A stretch of DNA of 64,000 nt from assembly GCA_964035015.1 (NCBI GenBank), contig OZ036013.1, positions 7,957,051 to 8,021,050 of the forward strand, in the 5' to 3' direction. The notes under the pieces were generated by a model. It ran no database searches. It saw nothing but the letters and a program-made list of their open reading frames with translations, and was not told the DNA's origin. This stretch comes from Corallium rubrum. Its lineage: Eukaryota > Cnidaria > Anthozoa > Scleralcyonacea > Coralliidae. Position numbers and translations under genes: made by a program. This document shows, one piece after another, positions 10,539 through 20,525 of the stretch; within the stretch, counting starts at the first letter, position 1, and each line of letters starts with the position of its first letter.

Positions 10539-11623
10539 ATGACAGCGAATTTACGACTCGCGTGGGACGGTGACCATGAATCGTTGAAGACCTTCGTGGA
10601 AGACATACTACAACTTGAAGGAAACTGGTCCTCTCCGGGAGGAGAAAAAAAAAGTTTTTTATTAATAACAATATCACAATACAATGGTGGAAGAACAAGA
10701 AAGTTCTTGCTGTTGAAGGGAAAGAGGCCAACAAAACAACATGCTTTCTGCTCAAATTAATTAACAACCGGCATGAACCCGTGGGTCACAACATCACGGA
10801 GAACATCGCAGTTAAAGCAACAGCGGCTACACTTCAATGCAAATGTGTGGAACTATCGCCCGATGTTGAAGGCATAAAGTTGGACATGACTATCCTAGAA
10901 TCGAAAATAAATCATCAAATCAATTCAATCGGGGAAAAACTATCGAAGTTAAGCGAGGACATGGCAAAGAAGATTGGAAGTTATGCAAATCCAACACCAG
11001 AAGAAATCCCAACTGCCAATCAACAATATTCCTCTGATGAGCAAATTTCGACGTTAAGTGAAGGCGTGACAAAGAAGTCAGGAAGTTGTGAAAATCCTAT
11101 ACTGATCGAAATACCAGTAGCCAATCAGCAACAACTCAGTGTCGTACAATCGCCCACTGAGACATGTGCCGAAACAATAGACAATACGAACCACGCCAAG
11201 AAATTACCAAATAGAAATGGAAATGAACTATTCAAGCAACGACAGGAAGAACAAATACAAGAATACAGAAATAAACATCGCCATCGGTTTTCGCAACGTC
11301 TACCAAAACCGACCCTTGGTTTTGAGCGATCGTCCAACGAAACCCACGTTTCTTCAACGTTTCAAAATGTTCAAGCACCAATACCTGGTTCAAAGTTTCG
11401 TAACGTATCAGCACCTGCCACAATGTACGGTTTACGTAAAGTCACCTACCACTCGTCGAGAAAGCGTATTGTTCCACATAAGGTAAATAGTATGCGGCCC
11501 TACGGAAATGAGTCCCTTTTTCGCGAACAACCAACGAACAAAACACATTTACATATGAGACAAGCCCAAATGATGGATTGGAGAAAATATCTTCAAAAGG
11601 TCTATCAAGTAACAAGGAGTTAA
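10539..11623 (+). pseudogene. LINE ORF1 with a frameshift
   Basis: The first open part (10539-10760, starting MTANLRLAWDGDHESLK) contains a frameshift at the A9 tract near 10647-10656. The frame that continues past it reads through a WW-containing, lysine-rich segment. It is continuous with the 10781-11623 frame, which has a heptad-like region (ILESKINHQINSIGEKLSKL) and a basic Arg/His/Lys-rich C-terminus. This arrangement fits an ORF1 protein of a CR1/L2-type retrotransposon, which binds its RNA. ORF1 overlaps the start of ORF2 by 46 bp. The frameshift means ORF1 is not a single intact protein unless the tract slips. Confidence 0.65.
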
Positions 11624-14397
11624 TTTCTGTTGATTCTCCTACTATAATACAGTACAGAATACCAATCAGAGTTACTTTCTCTCCTAATGTAGTAAATAGT
11701 ACAGGTCGCAGACGAAATTTGAGTAACCTAATTCAAATTAAATCCACCAAAACTTTGACCAAAGTGAATCAAACAAACAGCAATTCGCGGTATATTGATG
11801 TTACAAAAAAAGAAAACTATACTCCTTCTAAGCTCAACATCGCCCATTTAAACATTCGCTCACTAAGAAATGTTGCTCACCTTACCGAAGTCAAGGAACT
11901 CGTAAATGTAAACAAAATCGATGTCCTTACAATTTCCGAATCATGGCTAAATTCCACTGTAGCTAATGGAGAAATTGGTATTGAAGATTATAAGATTCAT
12001 AGACTTGATCGGTTATACAAGAAAGGAGGCGGCGTCTGTGTTTACATCAAGAAAAATATTAAAGCAACTGTTTTAAAAGATCTATCACAAATATCAGAAT
12101 CCAACTTTCATCAACTCTGGATAAATCTCCAATGTAAGAAAAACAAGTCCGTCATAATTTGCGTGACATACCGACCACCTAACTGTCCCCTCAATTGTTT
12201 CGAGAATTTTTTTAAACCTAACTATGTTCAGGCTTTAACCATGAACAAACCGATTTTCGTGCTTGGGGACCTAAATTGCAATATGCTGAAGGATGGTCCT
12301 GCTTATAGAGCACTAACAGATATCACGACTGAGTTAAATCTCACACAAGTGATTAAAACCCCGACAAGAATTACAGACACCTCTCAATCACTTATTGATG
12401 TCATCTTAGTCTCATCTACCGCCCTTGTACTTGAGAGTGGGGTCCTTAATGCCTCAATCAGTGATCACCTTCCAGTATATGTTTCACTCAAATTGAAGAC
12501 TCCCAAGATGCCACCTTGTTATATTACAGCGAGGAGTCATAAAAACTATAATCCTTTATTATTTTCCTCCGACCTCGTCACCAAATCGGACCGCCTTTTA
12601 TCCATATTCTCTGATGCAGATGTTAACACGAAACTAGAATCCTTTAATGATGTTCTTCACTCAACTCTCGACGTACATGCACCCGTGAAAACTTTTAAAA
12701 TTCGTCGTCGATCATGCCCATATGTCTCGCATGAAATAAAAGAACTTATGAAGTTTAGAGATCAACTTCACCGTCGGTTTCTTCAGACACATGATAAAAG
12801 AGATTGGGAAGTCTACAAGGAATCTCGCAATCGCGTTAAAATCAATCTCAAGAATGCAGCAAAAAACCACATCTTCGATGAAGTAAAGGAACACAAGAAC
12901 AATTCAGGTTCTCTCTGGAAAATAATCAATAACATTATTCCTTCAAAAGAAAAGGAAACGCAAGTCTATAGTAAAGATCCTAAGTCGACTGCAGAAGATT
13001 TTAATCACTTCTTCACTTCTGTGGGAAGGAACGCTGCCATGACGGCGGCAAGCTCAGCCAAAGACAATGATATCACCTTGTTAAACCCTTTTTCAAATTT
13101 AATAACTTATCCACCAGATCAGCAGTTCAATTTTAGACCTGTTACTTGTACTGAAGTTCAACGTATCATTATGGCAATGCCAAGTAACAAATCACCTGGT
13201 CCGGATAAGATAAACATGCGTGTTATCAAAGACTGCCTCCCTGTCATTTTAGGTCCTCTTACACATATAATAAACTGCTCTCTTATGACAGGCATGTTCC
13301 CTGACTTATGGAAGATTTCTGAAGTAATACCATTGCTAAAGGACGGAGACCACGAGGTTGCCTCAAATAATCGACCCCTTTCACTTCTTGTGGTTGTATC
13401 AAAGGTGTGCGAAAAAGTTGCTCTACAACAATTCAGCTCATACCTAACAGAGAACCAGCGTATATCATCACATCAAAGCGGAAACAGAAGATTTCACTCT
13501 ACAGAAACCCTAAACATCTTCATTAGTGACACCATGTTGAATGCCATTGATAAAAAGAAGGTAACAGCACTTATCTTATTGGATTTATCCAAAGCCTTTG
13601 ACAGTGTCAGCCACTCAATTTTATTGCACAAACTGAGCTGTGTCGGCGCCTCGTCCGAAACGGTTAAATGGTTTAAGAGCTATTTGTCAGGTAGATCTCA
13701 ATACGTACGGATCGGATCATCTGTGTCATCAACTCTTTCCATCACCCATGGTGTACCGCAGGGCGCAATATTATCACCGCTTCTATTCTGCATTTATATA
13801 AACGATCTACCAGCGGCCACACAATCATGTAATCTTGATTCATACGTTGACGATTCAAAACTTTATCAGTCATTCTCTATTAAAGATATGGAACAGACAA
13901 CAGTCAATCTGGAGGAAGACCTTCACAGAGCCGCTAGGTGGTGTTTTGAGCACCAATTATTAATCAATCCCGACAAAACCAAATTTCTTCTCATCGGCTC
14001 TAGGCCCATGTTACAAAATTTACGCACAGAAATGTCTCTGAAATTCTTGAAAAAGACCATCAGTCCGGTACCGTCAGCCAAAGATTTAGGAATCAACTTT
14101 GACACATTCTTATCGTTTGACGATCATATCTCTAAACTGGTTTCGACGTGTATGAGTAAATTGTGTCAGATTAACCGTGTCAAGAATAGTTTGGACAGAG
14201 AAACATTACTACTAGTCATCGAAACACTTGTAATTAATAAGCTCTTGTACTGCTCTACGGTTTGGTCCAACACATCATCTAAGAATATAAAGAAGCTTCA
14301 AACAGTACAGAACTTCGCCTGCAGAATCATTACAAAAACCAGGAAATTCGATCACGTTACACCAGCTCTGCGTGAACTTAATTGGCTTCCTGAGTAG
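11578..14397 (+). CDS. LINE ORF2: APE endonuclease and reverse transcriptase (5' part)
   Basis: ORF2 of a CR1/L2-like non-LTR retrotransposon. The apurinic-type endonuclease starts at about residue 84 (LNIAHLNIRSLRN) and shows SESWL, GDLNCN and SDHLPVYVSL. The reverse transcriptase follows with RPLSLLVVVSKV, LILLDLSKAFDSVSH (motif A), HGVPQGAILSPLLF (motif B) and YVDDSKLY (motif C, with YVDD where YADD is usual). The conserved tail RELNWLP is cut by the Polinton, whose first bases create a TAG stop at 14395-14397. The rest of the frame continues at 31676. The LINE is antisense to the host gene. Confidence 0.93.
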   Translation: MEKISSKGLSSNKELISVDSPTIIQYRIPIRVTFSPNVVNSTGRRRNLSNLIQIKSTKTLTKVNQTNSNSRYIDVTKKENYTPSKLNIAHLNIRSLRNVAHLTEVKELVNVNKIDVLTISESWLNSTVANGEIGIEDYKIHRLDRLYKKGGGVCVYIKKNIKATVLKDLSQISESNFHQLWINLQCKKNKSVIICVTYRPPNCPLNCFENFFKPNYVQALTMNKPIFVLGDLNCNMLKDGPAYRALTDITTELNLTQVIKTPTRITDTSQSLIDVILVSSTALVLESGVLNASISDHLPVYVSLKLKTPKMPPCYITARSHKNYNPLLFSSDLVTKSDRLLSIFSDADVNTKLESFNDVLHSTLDVHAPVKTFKIRRRSCPYVSHEIKELMKFRDQLHRRFLQTHDKRDWEVYKESRNRVKINLKNAAKNHIFDEVKEHKNNSGSLWKIINNIIPSKEKETQVYSKDPKSTAEDFNHFFTSVGRNAAMTAASSAKDNDITLLNPFSNLITYPPDQQFNFRPVTCTEVQRIIMAMPSNKSPGPDKINMRVIKDCLPVILGPLTHIINCSLMTGMFPDLWKISEVIPLLKDGDHEVASNNRPLSLLVVVSKVCEKVALQQFSSYLTENQRISSHQSGNRRFHSTETLNIFISDTMLNAIDKKKVTALILLDLSKAFDSVSHSILLHKLSCVGASSETVKWFKSYLSGRSQYVRIGSSVSSTLSITHGVPQGAILSPLLFCIYINDLPAATQSCNLDSYVDDSKLYQSFSIKDMEQTTVNLEEDLHRAARWCFEHQLLINPDKTKFLLIGSRPMLQNLRTEMSLKFLKKTISPVPSAKDLGINFDTFLSFDDHISKLVSTCMSKLCQINRVKNSLDRETLLLVIETLVINKLLYCSTVWSNTSSKNIKKLQTVQNFACRIITKTRKFDHVTPALRELNWLPE
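14387..14392 (+). other. Polinton target-site duplication, left
   Basis: TTCCTG immediately before the element; the same six bases follow it at 31676-31681. Confidence 0.95.
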
Positions 14398-14903
14398 TAT
14401 AGGACTTGAGGCTATGGGCACACTTTTTATTTTTTCGCCAAAAACAGCCACAAAATGCTCGGATTCAGCAAGGAGGGTTATTTGAAACGGTAAGCTTTTT
14501 TAAAAAATTTTTTAAGTATAACCAAACGGGACGAAAAGGGACCCCAACCAAAAAAAAAAATCCTGGAATTCATCAAGAAAGGATGTTTGAAAGGGGAAAA
14601 AAATTTTCGTGCCTCTAAAAACCCATTTTAGTCTGCTTATACTTTAAAAAGTGAGAAAACGACCCACCCCTTCCAGACACTTTTGTTGGGTTTGTGATAA
14701 AACACCCCAGAGCGGTTAGAGTTTTGGTTCTGACACACCTTACTTACTCCCCCGATTTCTGTTCAGATACTTTTGTCTTGTGTTGGTACACATGTTTTCC
14801 CACAGTTATACCCCCAGATAGCAGTCCGAGACATGGTATATACGGCGTGATCATGGCTACAACCTTAACAACATCACTTTTTAACAGTTTGTCTTTTTGT
14901 AAT
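14393..14903 (+). repeat. Polinton left TIR (511 bp)
   Basis: Reverse-complement match to 31165-31675 with no difference found by eye, including an A11/T11 run. It stops 16 bp before the start codon of the leftmost gene. It carries an antisense copy of the last about 53 codons of the 194-residue gene (14744-14903). Confidence 0.93.
14744..14903 (-). pseudogene. 3' fragment of the 194-aa gene in the left TIR
   Basis: Positions map exactly onto 31165-31324 through the inverted repeat. The fragment lacks a start and the first about 141 codons. It exists because the TIR extends into the gene. Confidence 0.8.
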
Positions 14904-14918
14904 CATGACAATTTTAAT

Positions 14919-15671
14919 ATGGAGGGAATTGAACTTAAACCATTAGACCTAAATCATGACTTAGACCCAAATCCTGAAAATGGTCAGGAGGAAACAGATT
15001 TTGGGGGTACTGATGCTTTGGAGAACTTTTCAGAGCGTAATAGTGTTGAATTTGGTCACTCTATTGATGGCCCCACTGTAAATAATGTGCCAGAAGACAG
15101 AACTGAGAGGATAAGAAGAAGGGCTGCATATGGAAACTGTGAGGACTTTTTCACAAATATACTAGAACTGGAACCACAATGCACTGACCCAATGTTTGTT
15201 GACTATCTGATTGATAATAACATATTAAGTATATCCAGGGAGTTTAGTGAGTCTGGTTTGGTTATCGATTATTCTGTAAAATATTTGGGAGGTGACTTCC
15301 GAACAATCGGACGAGCTTTAACTGGGGAGGATGGTGATCTGCTCAGGGATGGTATCAGAACACACTATGATGAGTGGACTAAGGCTAACCTAAATAAGAA
15401 ACTGAGGAAAGCTGGAATTGTAACTGCCATTGGTTTGGGAGCGGTTGCATTAGTGACTGGTCTGTCTGTAGGTCTAACCAGGAAGGGATCTGATATAGTT
15501 CATCAGGCTAAGAAATGGGAAAAGTTACATCCATCGGAGAGAAGAGACACGGTACCGTGGACAGAAATACAAACAGCTGGTGGTAAGGTAATTGTTTTCA
15601 CTGGAGAGTATTTAATAGTGTTTATCATGGCGGCTGGATTATTTTCCTATCGTTACGCTAAGAGAGAGTAA
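14919..15671 (+). CDS. Polinton membrane protein, 250 aa, unknown function
   Basis: The start is taken at ATG 14919 (MEGIELKPLDLNHD), 16 bp inside the TIR; frames open further upstream lie in the TIR and are shared with the other end, so they are not counted. The N-terminal two thirds are acidic and soluble. Two hydrophobic segments follow: IVTAIGLGAVALVTGLSVGL at about residues 170-190 and VIVFTGEYLIVFIMAAGLF near the C-terminus, which ends RYAKRE. I do not recognise the family. It is the only gene left of the tandem array and runs convergent to PolB. A minor virion or membrane protein is a guess. Confidence 0.75.
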   Translation: MEGIELKPLDLNHDLDPNPENGQEETDFGGTDALENFSERNSVEFGHSIDGPTVNNVPEDRTERIRRRAAYGNCEDFFTNILELEPQCTDPMFVDYLIDNNILSISREFSESGLVIDYSVKYLGGDFRTIGRALTGEDGDLLRDGIRTHYDEWTKANLNKKLRKAGIVTAIGLGAVALVTGLSVGLTRKGSDIVHQAKKWEKLHPSERRDTVPWTEIQTAGGKVIVFTGEYLIVFIMAAGLFSYRYAKRE

Positions 15672-15704
15672 TCTACGAACATAAGTGGGTAAAAATATAA
15701 TACC

Positions 15705-16245
15705 TTACCGGCTACAATTGGCTTTTGTTAGTTGTAATCGGTTTCTGTTGGATACGATCAGCTTTTGTCAGCTACAATCAGCTTTTGCCAGCTGTAATCG
15801 GTTTCTGTTGGGTACGATCAGCTTTTGTCAGCTACAATCAGCTTTTGCCAGCTGTAATCGGTTTCTGTTGACTGCAATCGGCTTTTGCCAGCTGCAATCG
15901 GCTTTTGCCAGCTGCAATCGGCTTTTGTCGGCTACAATCGGCTTTTGCCAGCTGCAATCGGCTTTTGTCGGCTACAATCGGCTTTTGTTGACTACAATCG
16001 GCTTTTGCCGGCTACAATCGGTTCCCGACTGCTACAATCGGTTTCCGATGGGTACAATCGGTTCCCGACTGCTACAATCGGTTCCCGACTGCTACAATCG
16101 GTTTCCGATGGGTACAATCGGTTTCCGACTGCTACAATCGGTTTCCGATGGGTACAATCGGTTTCCGATGGGTACAACCGGTTTCCGATGGGTACAATCG
16201 GTTTCCGATGGGTAAAATCGGTTTCCGATGGTGAATATTTAAGGT
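15705..16245. repeat. 20-bp tandem array inside the Polinton
   Basis: About 27 copies of a 20-bp unit built on (G)CTACAATCGGCTTTTGCCAG. The left half uses TTTTG(C/T)C(A/G)GCTGCAATCGG variants. The right half uses TTCCGACTGCTACAATCGG and TTCCGATGGGTACAATCGG variants. It lies between the 3' ends of two convergent genes. Frames are open through it but show only repeat peptides, so I treat it as non-coding. Confidence 0.92.
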
Positions 16246-16338
16246 TTTAACGCGATAGGCTTTCTTATCGTTTGATGGAAGTCGACAAACAAATTTAGTT
16301 AGGTGTTCTGATGGGGCTTGATATCAGCCGAAACGACT

Positions 16339-19300
16339 CTACGAAATGATGCTTTTATGTCCGTACGCGTAGGAGCTAATCCCGTCTCCCAGCAAGTATC
16401 TCTTATCATCAAAGCATGAGAGTGACACCTTGTTTATCTCATAACTACCCAACTCATGTTTTACACTTCGGATGGTTTTCATTTTTTGAAATACCTGTTT
16501 TTTACCAAGTAATACGTTTTTGTAGTTCTCATGTCTGATCTGTTTCTTAGTGACACTCTTCTTAATTCCCTTCGCGGTTTTGCCACCTGTTCCGTCGTCT
16601 TTCAGGTACGAATACATCTTACTTCTGAGACCAACGAATTCGGTTATGGGAACGCCAGCCGCCTCGTCCTTCATCTTCCCAATAACCTTTTTGTTTGACT
16701 TGTTGTGATACGGTGAGCTCTCCGGATAATCCGAATTGTCAAAAATATCTCTGTCAGCCCAGAAGTCCTTATAAACGTCTTCCGCCTCAATCTCATATGT
16801 CAGGCTGTCCGTATCTGTAAACAACAACTTAGCCCTACTTCCATATTTCTCTAACACATAATTGTAATGGAAATCATACATCAGGGTTTTCGATAGATCC
16901 AGAATACACATACCAACGTATGCTGGTCGGTTCAGCGTCAGGACTTCCTTAATCTTATGAACGGCAACCAGGTTTTCGTTGAATATTTTGGCGGACACGA
17001 AGGTTGGTTTGGAAGTCAACCTCAACAGCTTCTCCTCACACGTGACCAACCGAACATCCACACGCTTTCTCAGGTTCTCCATTGTTTTACCGAAGACGCT
17101 GTTGTTCATCAGCTTGAAGAAGTCCTTTTCAAAGGCGTTTCTGGCGGCAGTTCTCTTCACCGTGTTGAAGTCGATGTACTGCTTCAACCAAGCCGACTGT
17201 TTGAACAACAAAACCCGGTGAACTTTCTTTACCCTCATCCCAAGCCTGACGTATAGTTGTAGGTTTCTGTAGTGGACAACATACCTTTTCTTTCCCATCA
17301 GGTTGGTTACCAACTTACTGACACCACCAACGCTGACACCGAACTTCCCTTTGATTTTCCGGCAATAGTCAGACAGCATGCCCTCCCGTATTTCCATCTT
17401 TTCCGGAGCTAATGGGTAGTCGTTGTGTAGATTGTGGAGCTCAGAGGGATATTCAAGGTCAACCTCAAGTATCATTCCGGTCAGACGGTCTTCACGAAGT
17501 TTCTCCAGGTTCAGGGTTTTCAATTCACTCTCACACATCCACCTGAATCCACCAGTCGGGAGGTACTGACTCATAGCCCAACCATATAGGTTGTTAGCGT
17601 CCAGATACATTATATACTTCACAGCCTCGTCCTCACTATACCCCTTCATGTATGGGTTGTTCGCCTTCCCATACCTATTAGCTATGTAACTGACACCACC
17701 TCTCAATCCTTTCTCAATGAACTGGAACATGTCTATATCAGTCAATAGCTCCAACGTAATCCCAGTCATCTTCAGCATAGCGTCCCATGCCAACCCAGGT
17801 GAGGTGAAATAGTGGCAGGGGTCCAACCCATAGTGCTGAACACAAGTTTTCCTAAAGTTCTCAAAGACGTCAGCTAACAACAGAACATCCGATTTCAGGT
17901 ACACGTCATGATAATCCCCCATCGTTCTCATCTCAAACTCTCTCCAAACCTCCAAAGCATGGGAATACTGTTTATCGGTTATCGGTTCATCATTCAACAC
18001 ACTATAAAACTCATCCTTCGAAGGCAACCCCATTTCCTCAAACCGATTGAAGCTATCCATATAGTCATAAGGGTAAACACCTTTTGCCTTCATAAGATAC
18101 AATCGGTCACCAAACTCCTCAGCTGTGTATCTGAAGGAGTCAGTCGGTAGATTTCCAACCAGCCTATCCAATGAACTACTCATGAACTGAAGACTGTCCA
18201 GAAACACAAGGTTCTTACCTAACATGAAGGCCATGTACTTCTCCATATTATTCGGAATGACGTTAATCTCCTGTCCGAACTTTCCAATCTCCCCCATGAT
18301 GAGATGACTATCATAACCCCTCAGGTTGTGTAAGATGACTGGTATCTTATCAGTCATTCTGTGATTTCTGTTACAAAGCTGATGGGCCGATCCCCGATAT
18401 CTTCCCGTCACATGGCAGTGGTCCCGGACCCTAACGTCCCTTTCCCCATACTCCTGACCACAGATGTGACACCCGTTGGCGTCTCTGAAGTCTACCCTGT
18501 CGGAATCAGTCAGAACCATGTCCTGGTTGAAGTGATCTTTCCGAATACCCTTACAATACTCCGCTTCTTCCAACATCTTTCCGATAAACTTGTTGACAGC
18601 GCCAGGGCCTCTGTACACCTGAACAGGTTTGCTATACCTATCGTCATAACAACAGACAACCTTATACCCATAACCACAATCAGTGTGTTTCTGATACTTT
18701 TCCATGTACGGTCTCTTCTCTTTCTCCTCTCGGTCTGACTCCGACACCTCCGATCTGTTGACCTTTTCCGTGATCGCCTCGAAGTCAGCGTACACAACAA
18801 ACGGAACGTTCAGCTGTTTGTGAAAATTACTGTACCTCAACACGTTCTTACCGGGGTCAGGCATTCTAACAGCCTGTTTACCATTCACACTGATACACAC
18901 AATCTTATGCCTATTCAGGACCTCCGTTGAACTGAAACATTGGAGGCAGTAAACACAGAAGTGTTTTTTTCTCTTATGTTTTGTTTTGTTGTACATAAAC
19001 CTATCAAAGTCCTTGATGAGTACGTAATGTCTGTTATTCCCGTTGGTTATAATCAGGAGGTTCATGAGGTCTGTATAACCCGTTTCCTCTGATACGTAAA
19101 CCGGAAAGGTTAACCCATCCTCATAACCAAAGACGTTGATACGTATCTCATTCTGTTTCTCCACCCGGTTGTACTGTTTTTGGGCCACAGGGAAGCTGAT
19201 TCCGCTGTAATCCAAGTCGTCAACATGGTTACGGTACTTTGTGACCCTTTGTGGGTTTTCTGGGACGGGAAACTTATGAGCCAGATGACACCACATAAAA

Positions 19301-19884
19301 CACCTGTTATCACCATTCTTAACGTTGATCAACCCCTTTCGACTATGTCTCAGCTCCTTAGGGAGGTCTACGTATGACGAGCCTTCCAGTGGACTGTAGA
19401 CAGTCAGATTAACGTAGTGACCGTCGATTGACTCCACCGTCCAGCCGGATCCCTCGCTTATCCATCGGGCTATCCTAGCCACCACCTCCTCGTTCGCGGT
19501 GTCAACGTCCTGACCGATCTCACCGCCGTTGATTATAGTCTTGACGTGGCTGTTGAAGTGAGCCGTCTTATAAGTTCTCCCACCAGACACCTCCTTCTCA
19601 AGCGTTACAACCAGCGTTTCAGCGAACTTCAACCCCCTCATCTCAGCCAGCTCCCGGTGTAGCAGCCGTACCACATCATTCCTAAGGGCATTTACCTGTT
19701 CCAGTGGGCCCTGACTCACCACAGCACAACTGAACGACTTGGTTTTACCCCTCAGGGCTCTGTCTAACTGATTTATGTCGTAACCGATTAGTCTTCCGTA
19801 GAGACGGGGGTCTATATCATCGGAATAGTCAAACATGTCAGGGTCCAAGTCGTCCTGGTGAATCATGACATCTGGGTCGCTCAT
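16339..19884 (-). CDS. Polinton protein-primed DNA polymerase B
   Basis: 1181 residues from ATG 19884 (MSDPDVMIH). The frame is open a few codons further but without another ATG. Exonuclease motifs: YADFEAI (about 365), NLRGYDSH (about 520) and YHDVYLKSDVLLLAD (about 660). Polymerase motifs: YLDANNLYGWAM (motif A, about 760), KLMNNSVFGKTMEN (motif B, about 925), FTDTDSLTYEI (motif C, about 1023) and GLRSKMYSY (KxY). Two Cys/His clusters precede or interrupt the exonuclease: FCVYCLQCF (about 310) and CHICGQEY...DHCHVTGR...C (about 472-505), the latter like a recombination endonuclease VII fold. All catalytic acids are present. It replicates the element from its ends with a protein primer. Confidence 0.96.
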   Translation of the reverse strand: MSDPDVMIHQDDLDPDMFDYSDDIDPRLYGRLIGYDINQLDRALRGKTKSFSCAVVSQGPLEQVNALRNDVVRLLHRELAEMRGLKFAETLVVTLEKEVSGGRTYKTAHFNSHVKTIINGGEIGQDVDTANEEVVARIARWISEGSGWTVESIDGHYVNLTVYSPLEGSSYVDLPKELRHSRKGLINVKNGDNRCFMWCHLAHKFPVPENPQRVTKYRNHVDDLDYSGISFPVAQKQYNRVEKQNEIRINVFGYEDGLTFPVYVSEETGYTDLMNLLIITNGNNRHYVLIKDFDRFMYNKTKHKRKKHFCVYCLQCFSSTEVLNRHKIVCISVNGKQAVRMPDPGKNVLRYSNFHKQLNVPFVVYADFEAITEKVNRSEVSESDREEKEKRPYMEKYQKHTDCGYGYKVVCCYDDRYSKPVQVYRGPGAVNKFIGKMLEEAEYCKGIRKDHFNQDMVLTDSDRVDFRDANGCHICGQEYGERDVRVRDHCHVTGRYRGSAHQLCNRNHRMTDKIPVILHNLRGYDSHLIMGEIGKFGQEINVIPNNMEKYMAFMLGKNLVFLDSLQFMSSSLDRLVGNLPTDSFRYTAEEFGDRLYLMKAKGVYPYDYMDSFNRFEEMGLPSKDEFYSVLNDEPITDKQYSHALEVWREFEMRTMGDYHDVYLKSDVLLLADVFENFRKTCVQHYGLDPCHYFTSPGLAWDAMLKMTGITLELLTDIDMFQFIEKGLRGGVSYIANRYGKANNPYMKGYSEDEAVKYIMYLDANNLYGWAMSQYLPTGGFRWMCESELKTLNLEKLREDRLTGMILEVDLEYPSELHNLHNDYPLAPEKMEIREGMLSDYCRKIKGKFGVSVGGVSKLVTNLMGKKRYVVHYRNLQLYVRLGMRVKKVHRVLLFKQSAWLKQYIDFNTVKRTAARNAFEKDFFKLMNNSVFGKTMENLRKRVDVRLVTCEEKLLRLTSKPTFVSAKIFNENLVAVHKIKEVLTLNRPAYVGMCILDLSKTLMYDFHYNYVLEKYGSRAKLLFTDTDSLTYEIEAEDVYKDFWADRDIFDNSDYPESSPYHNKSNKKVIGKMKDEAAGVPITEFVGLRSKMYSYLKDDGTGGKTAKGIKKSVTKKQIRHENYKNVLLGKKQVFQKMKTIRSVKHELGSYEINKVSLSCFDDKRYLLGDGISSYAYGHKSIIS

Positions 19885-20221
19885 CGTTATAACAGGGGTG
19901 GTCACATTCCGTTAGGTGTCGTCCCAACCACCTGGTGTAGAACCTGTCTGGGGTACGGTCCCAACCAAGCTCCTTATACACAATCCCAAACAGATTGCCG
20001 TCAAACAGATCCTTCGTTTTCCCCTCCCTAAGATCCTTCAGACCTTCCAATAACCCAATCCCTCTTCTTGAGCACAATCTGATGATGTAATAATTGTATC
20101 TGGACAGGTTACGACCTCTTATCAGACCCTTACTTCTCATCACCCGAAGAACCTCGGAAAAGTCGGCTAAGACAACATCAACGGCTGCGTCCCTGACAAC
20201 TCTAGCAAGTCTCTTCCTCAT
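19838..20221 (-). CDS. Polinton protein, 127 aa, unknown
   Basis: The ATG at 20221 overlaps the stop of the upstream gene as ATGA, and its own 3' end overlaps the PolB start by 47 bp. The protein is basic (MRKRLARVVRD start, Arg/Lys-rich) with a C-terminal ECDHPCYNDERPRCH Cys/His cluster that could bind a metal. No family is recognised. Its place just before PolB invites a role linked to replication, such as a terminal protein or DNA-binding factor, but nothing in the sequence proves it. Confidence 0.7.
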   Translation of the reverse strand: MRKRLARVVRDAAVDVVLADFSEVLRVMRSKGLIRGRNLSRYNYYIIRLCSRRGIGLLEGLKDLREGKTKDLFDGNLFGIVYKELGWDRTPDRFYTRWLGRHLTECDHPCYNDERPRCHDSPGRLGP

Positions 20222-20493
20222 CCAATGATTTCTCGAATGCTCACTCCCACGACCGGCCGCCCGGTATCTCCCGACAACATATCCATACCCCGTATCACCA
20301 CATCCTGGAAGGAGTACATCTCAGTTCTCACCTTCACACGGAACCTGGAACAATCCTCACACCACAACTTCGTACTACATCTGGGTGGATCCCAAGCCGG
20401 GGCCTCAATCCCCATCTGCTTACAGACCCACCCAACGCTTGAAGACGACAAGCCCTTCAACCCTTCCGAGACATCCGACCAAAAAACAGACAT
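20218..20493 (-). CDS. Polinton protein, 91 aa, unknown
   Basis: It starts at ATG 20493 in a GGTTATAATG context and ends in a 4-bp ATGA overlap with the next gene. Cysteines lie in RCSTKLWCEDCSRF, a possible zinc-binding patch. I do not recognise the family. It belongs to the leftward gene cluster that ends with PolB. Confidence 0.65.
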   Translation of the reverse strand: MSVFWSDVSEGLKGLSSSSVGWVCKQMGIEAPAWDPPRCSTKLWCEDCSRFRVKVRTEMYSFQDVVIRGMDMLSGDTGRPVVGVSIREIIG

Positions 20494-20525
20494 TATAACC
20501 AAACCCTAACAAATCCCCTTAACCC

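Noticed and set aside
14406..14618. A 70-codon frame in both TIRs
   Set aside because: Identical in both TIRs, low-complexity Lys/Gly content, no TATA-like start and no domain; probably chance.
14694..14918. N-terminal extension of the leftmost Polinton gene into the TIR
   Set aside because: The frame is open but mostly antisense to the end of the 194-residue gene; ATG 14919 outside the TIR is preferred.
15705..16245. CRISPR array
   Set aside because: No spacers of even length between repeats, eukaryotic context, and no cas genes.
15685..16250. Repeat protein of CNRFLLG-like units inside the Polinton
   Set aside because: Several frames are open over the 20-bp array; 20 bp is not a multiple of 3, so the peptide pattern only reflects three-unit cycling. 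No start motif like its neighbours.
16957..17256. Plus-strand frames opposite PolB, dNK, capsid and integrase genes
   Set aside because: They are shadows of well-supported coding sequences on the other strand.
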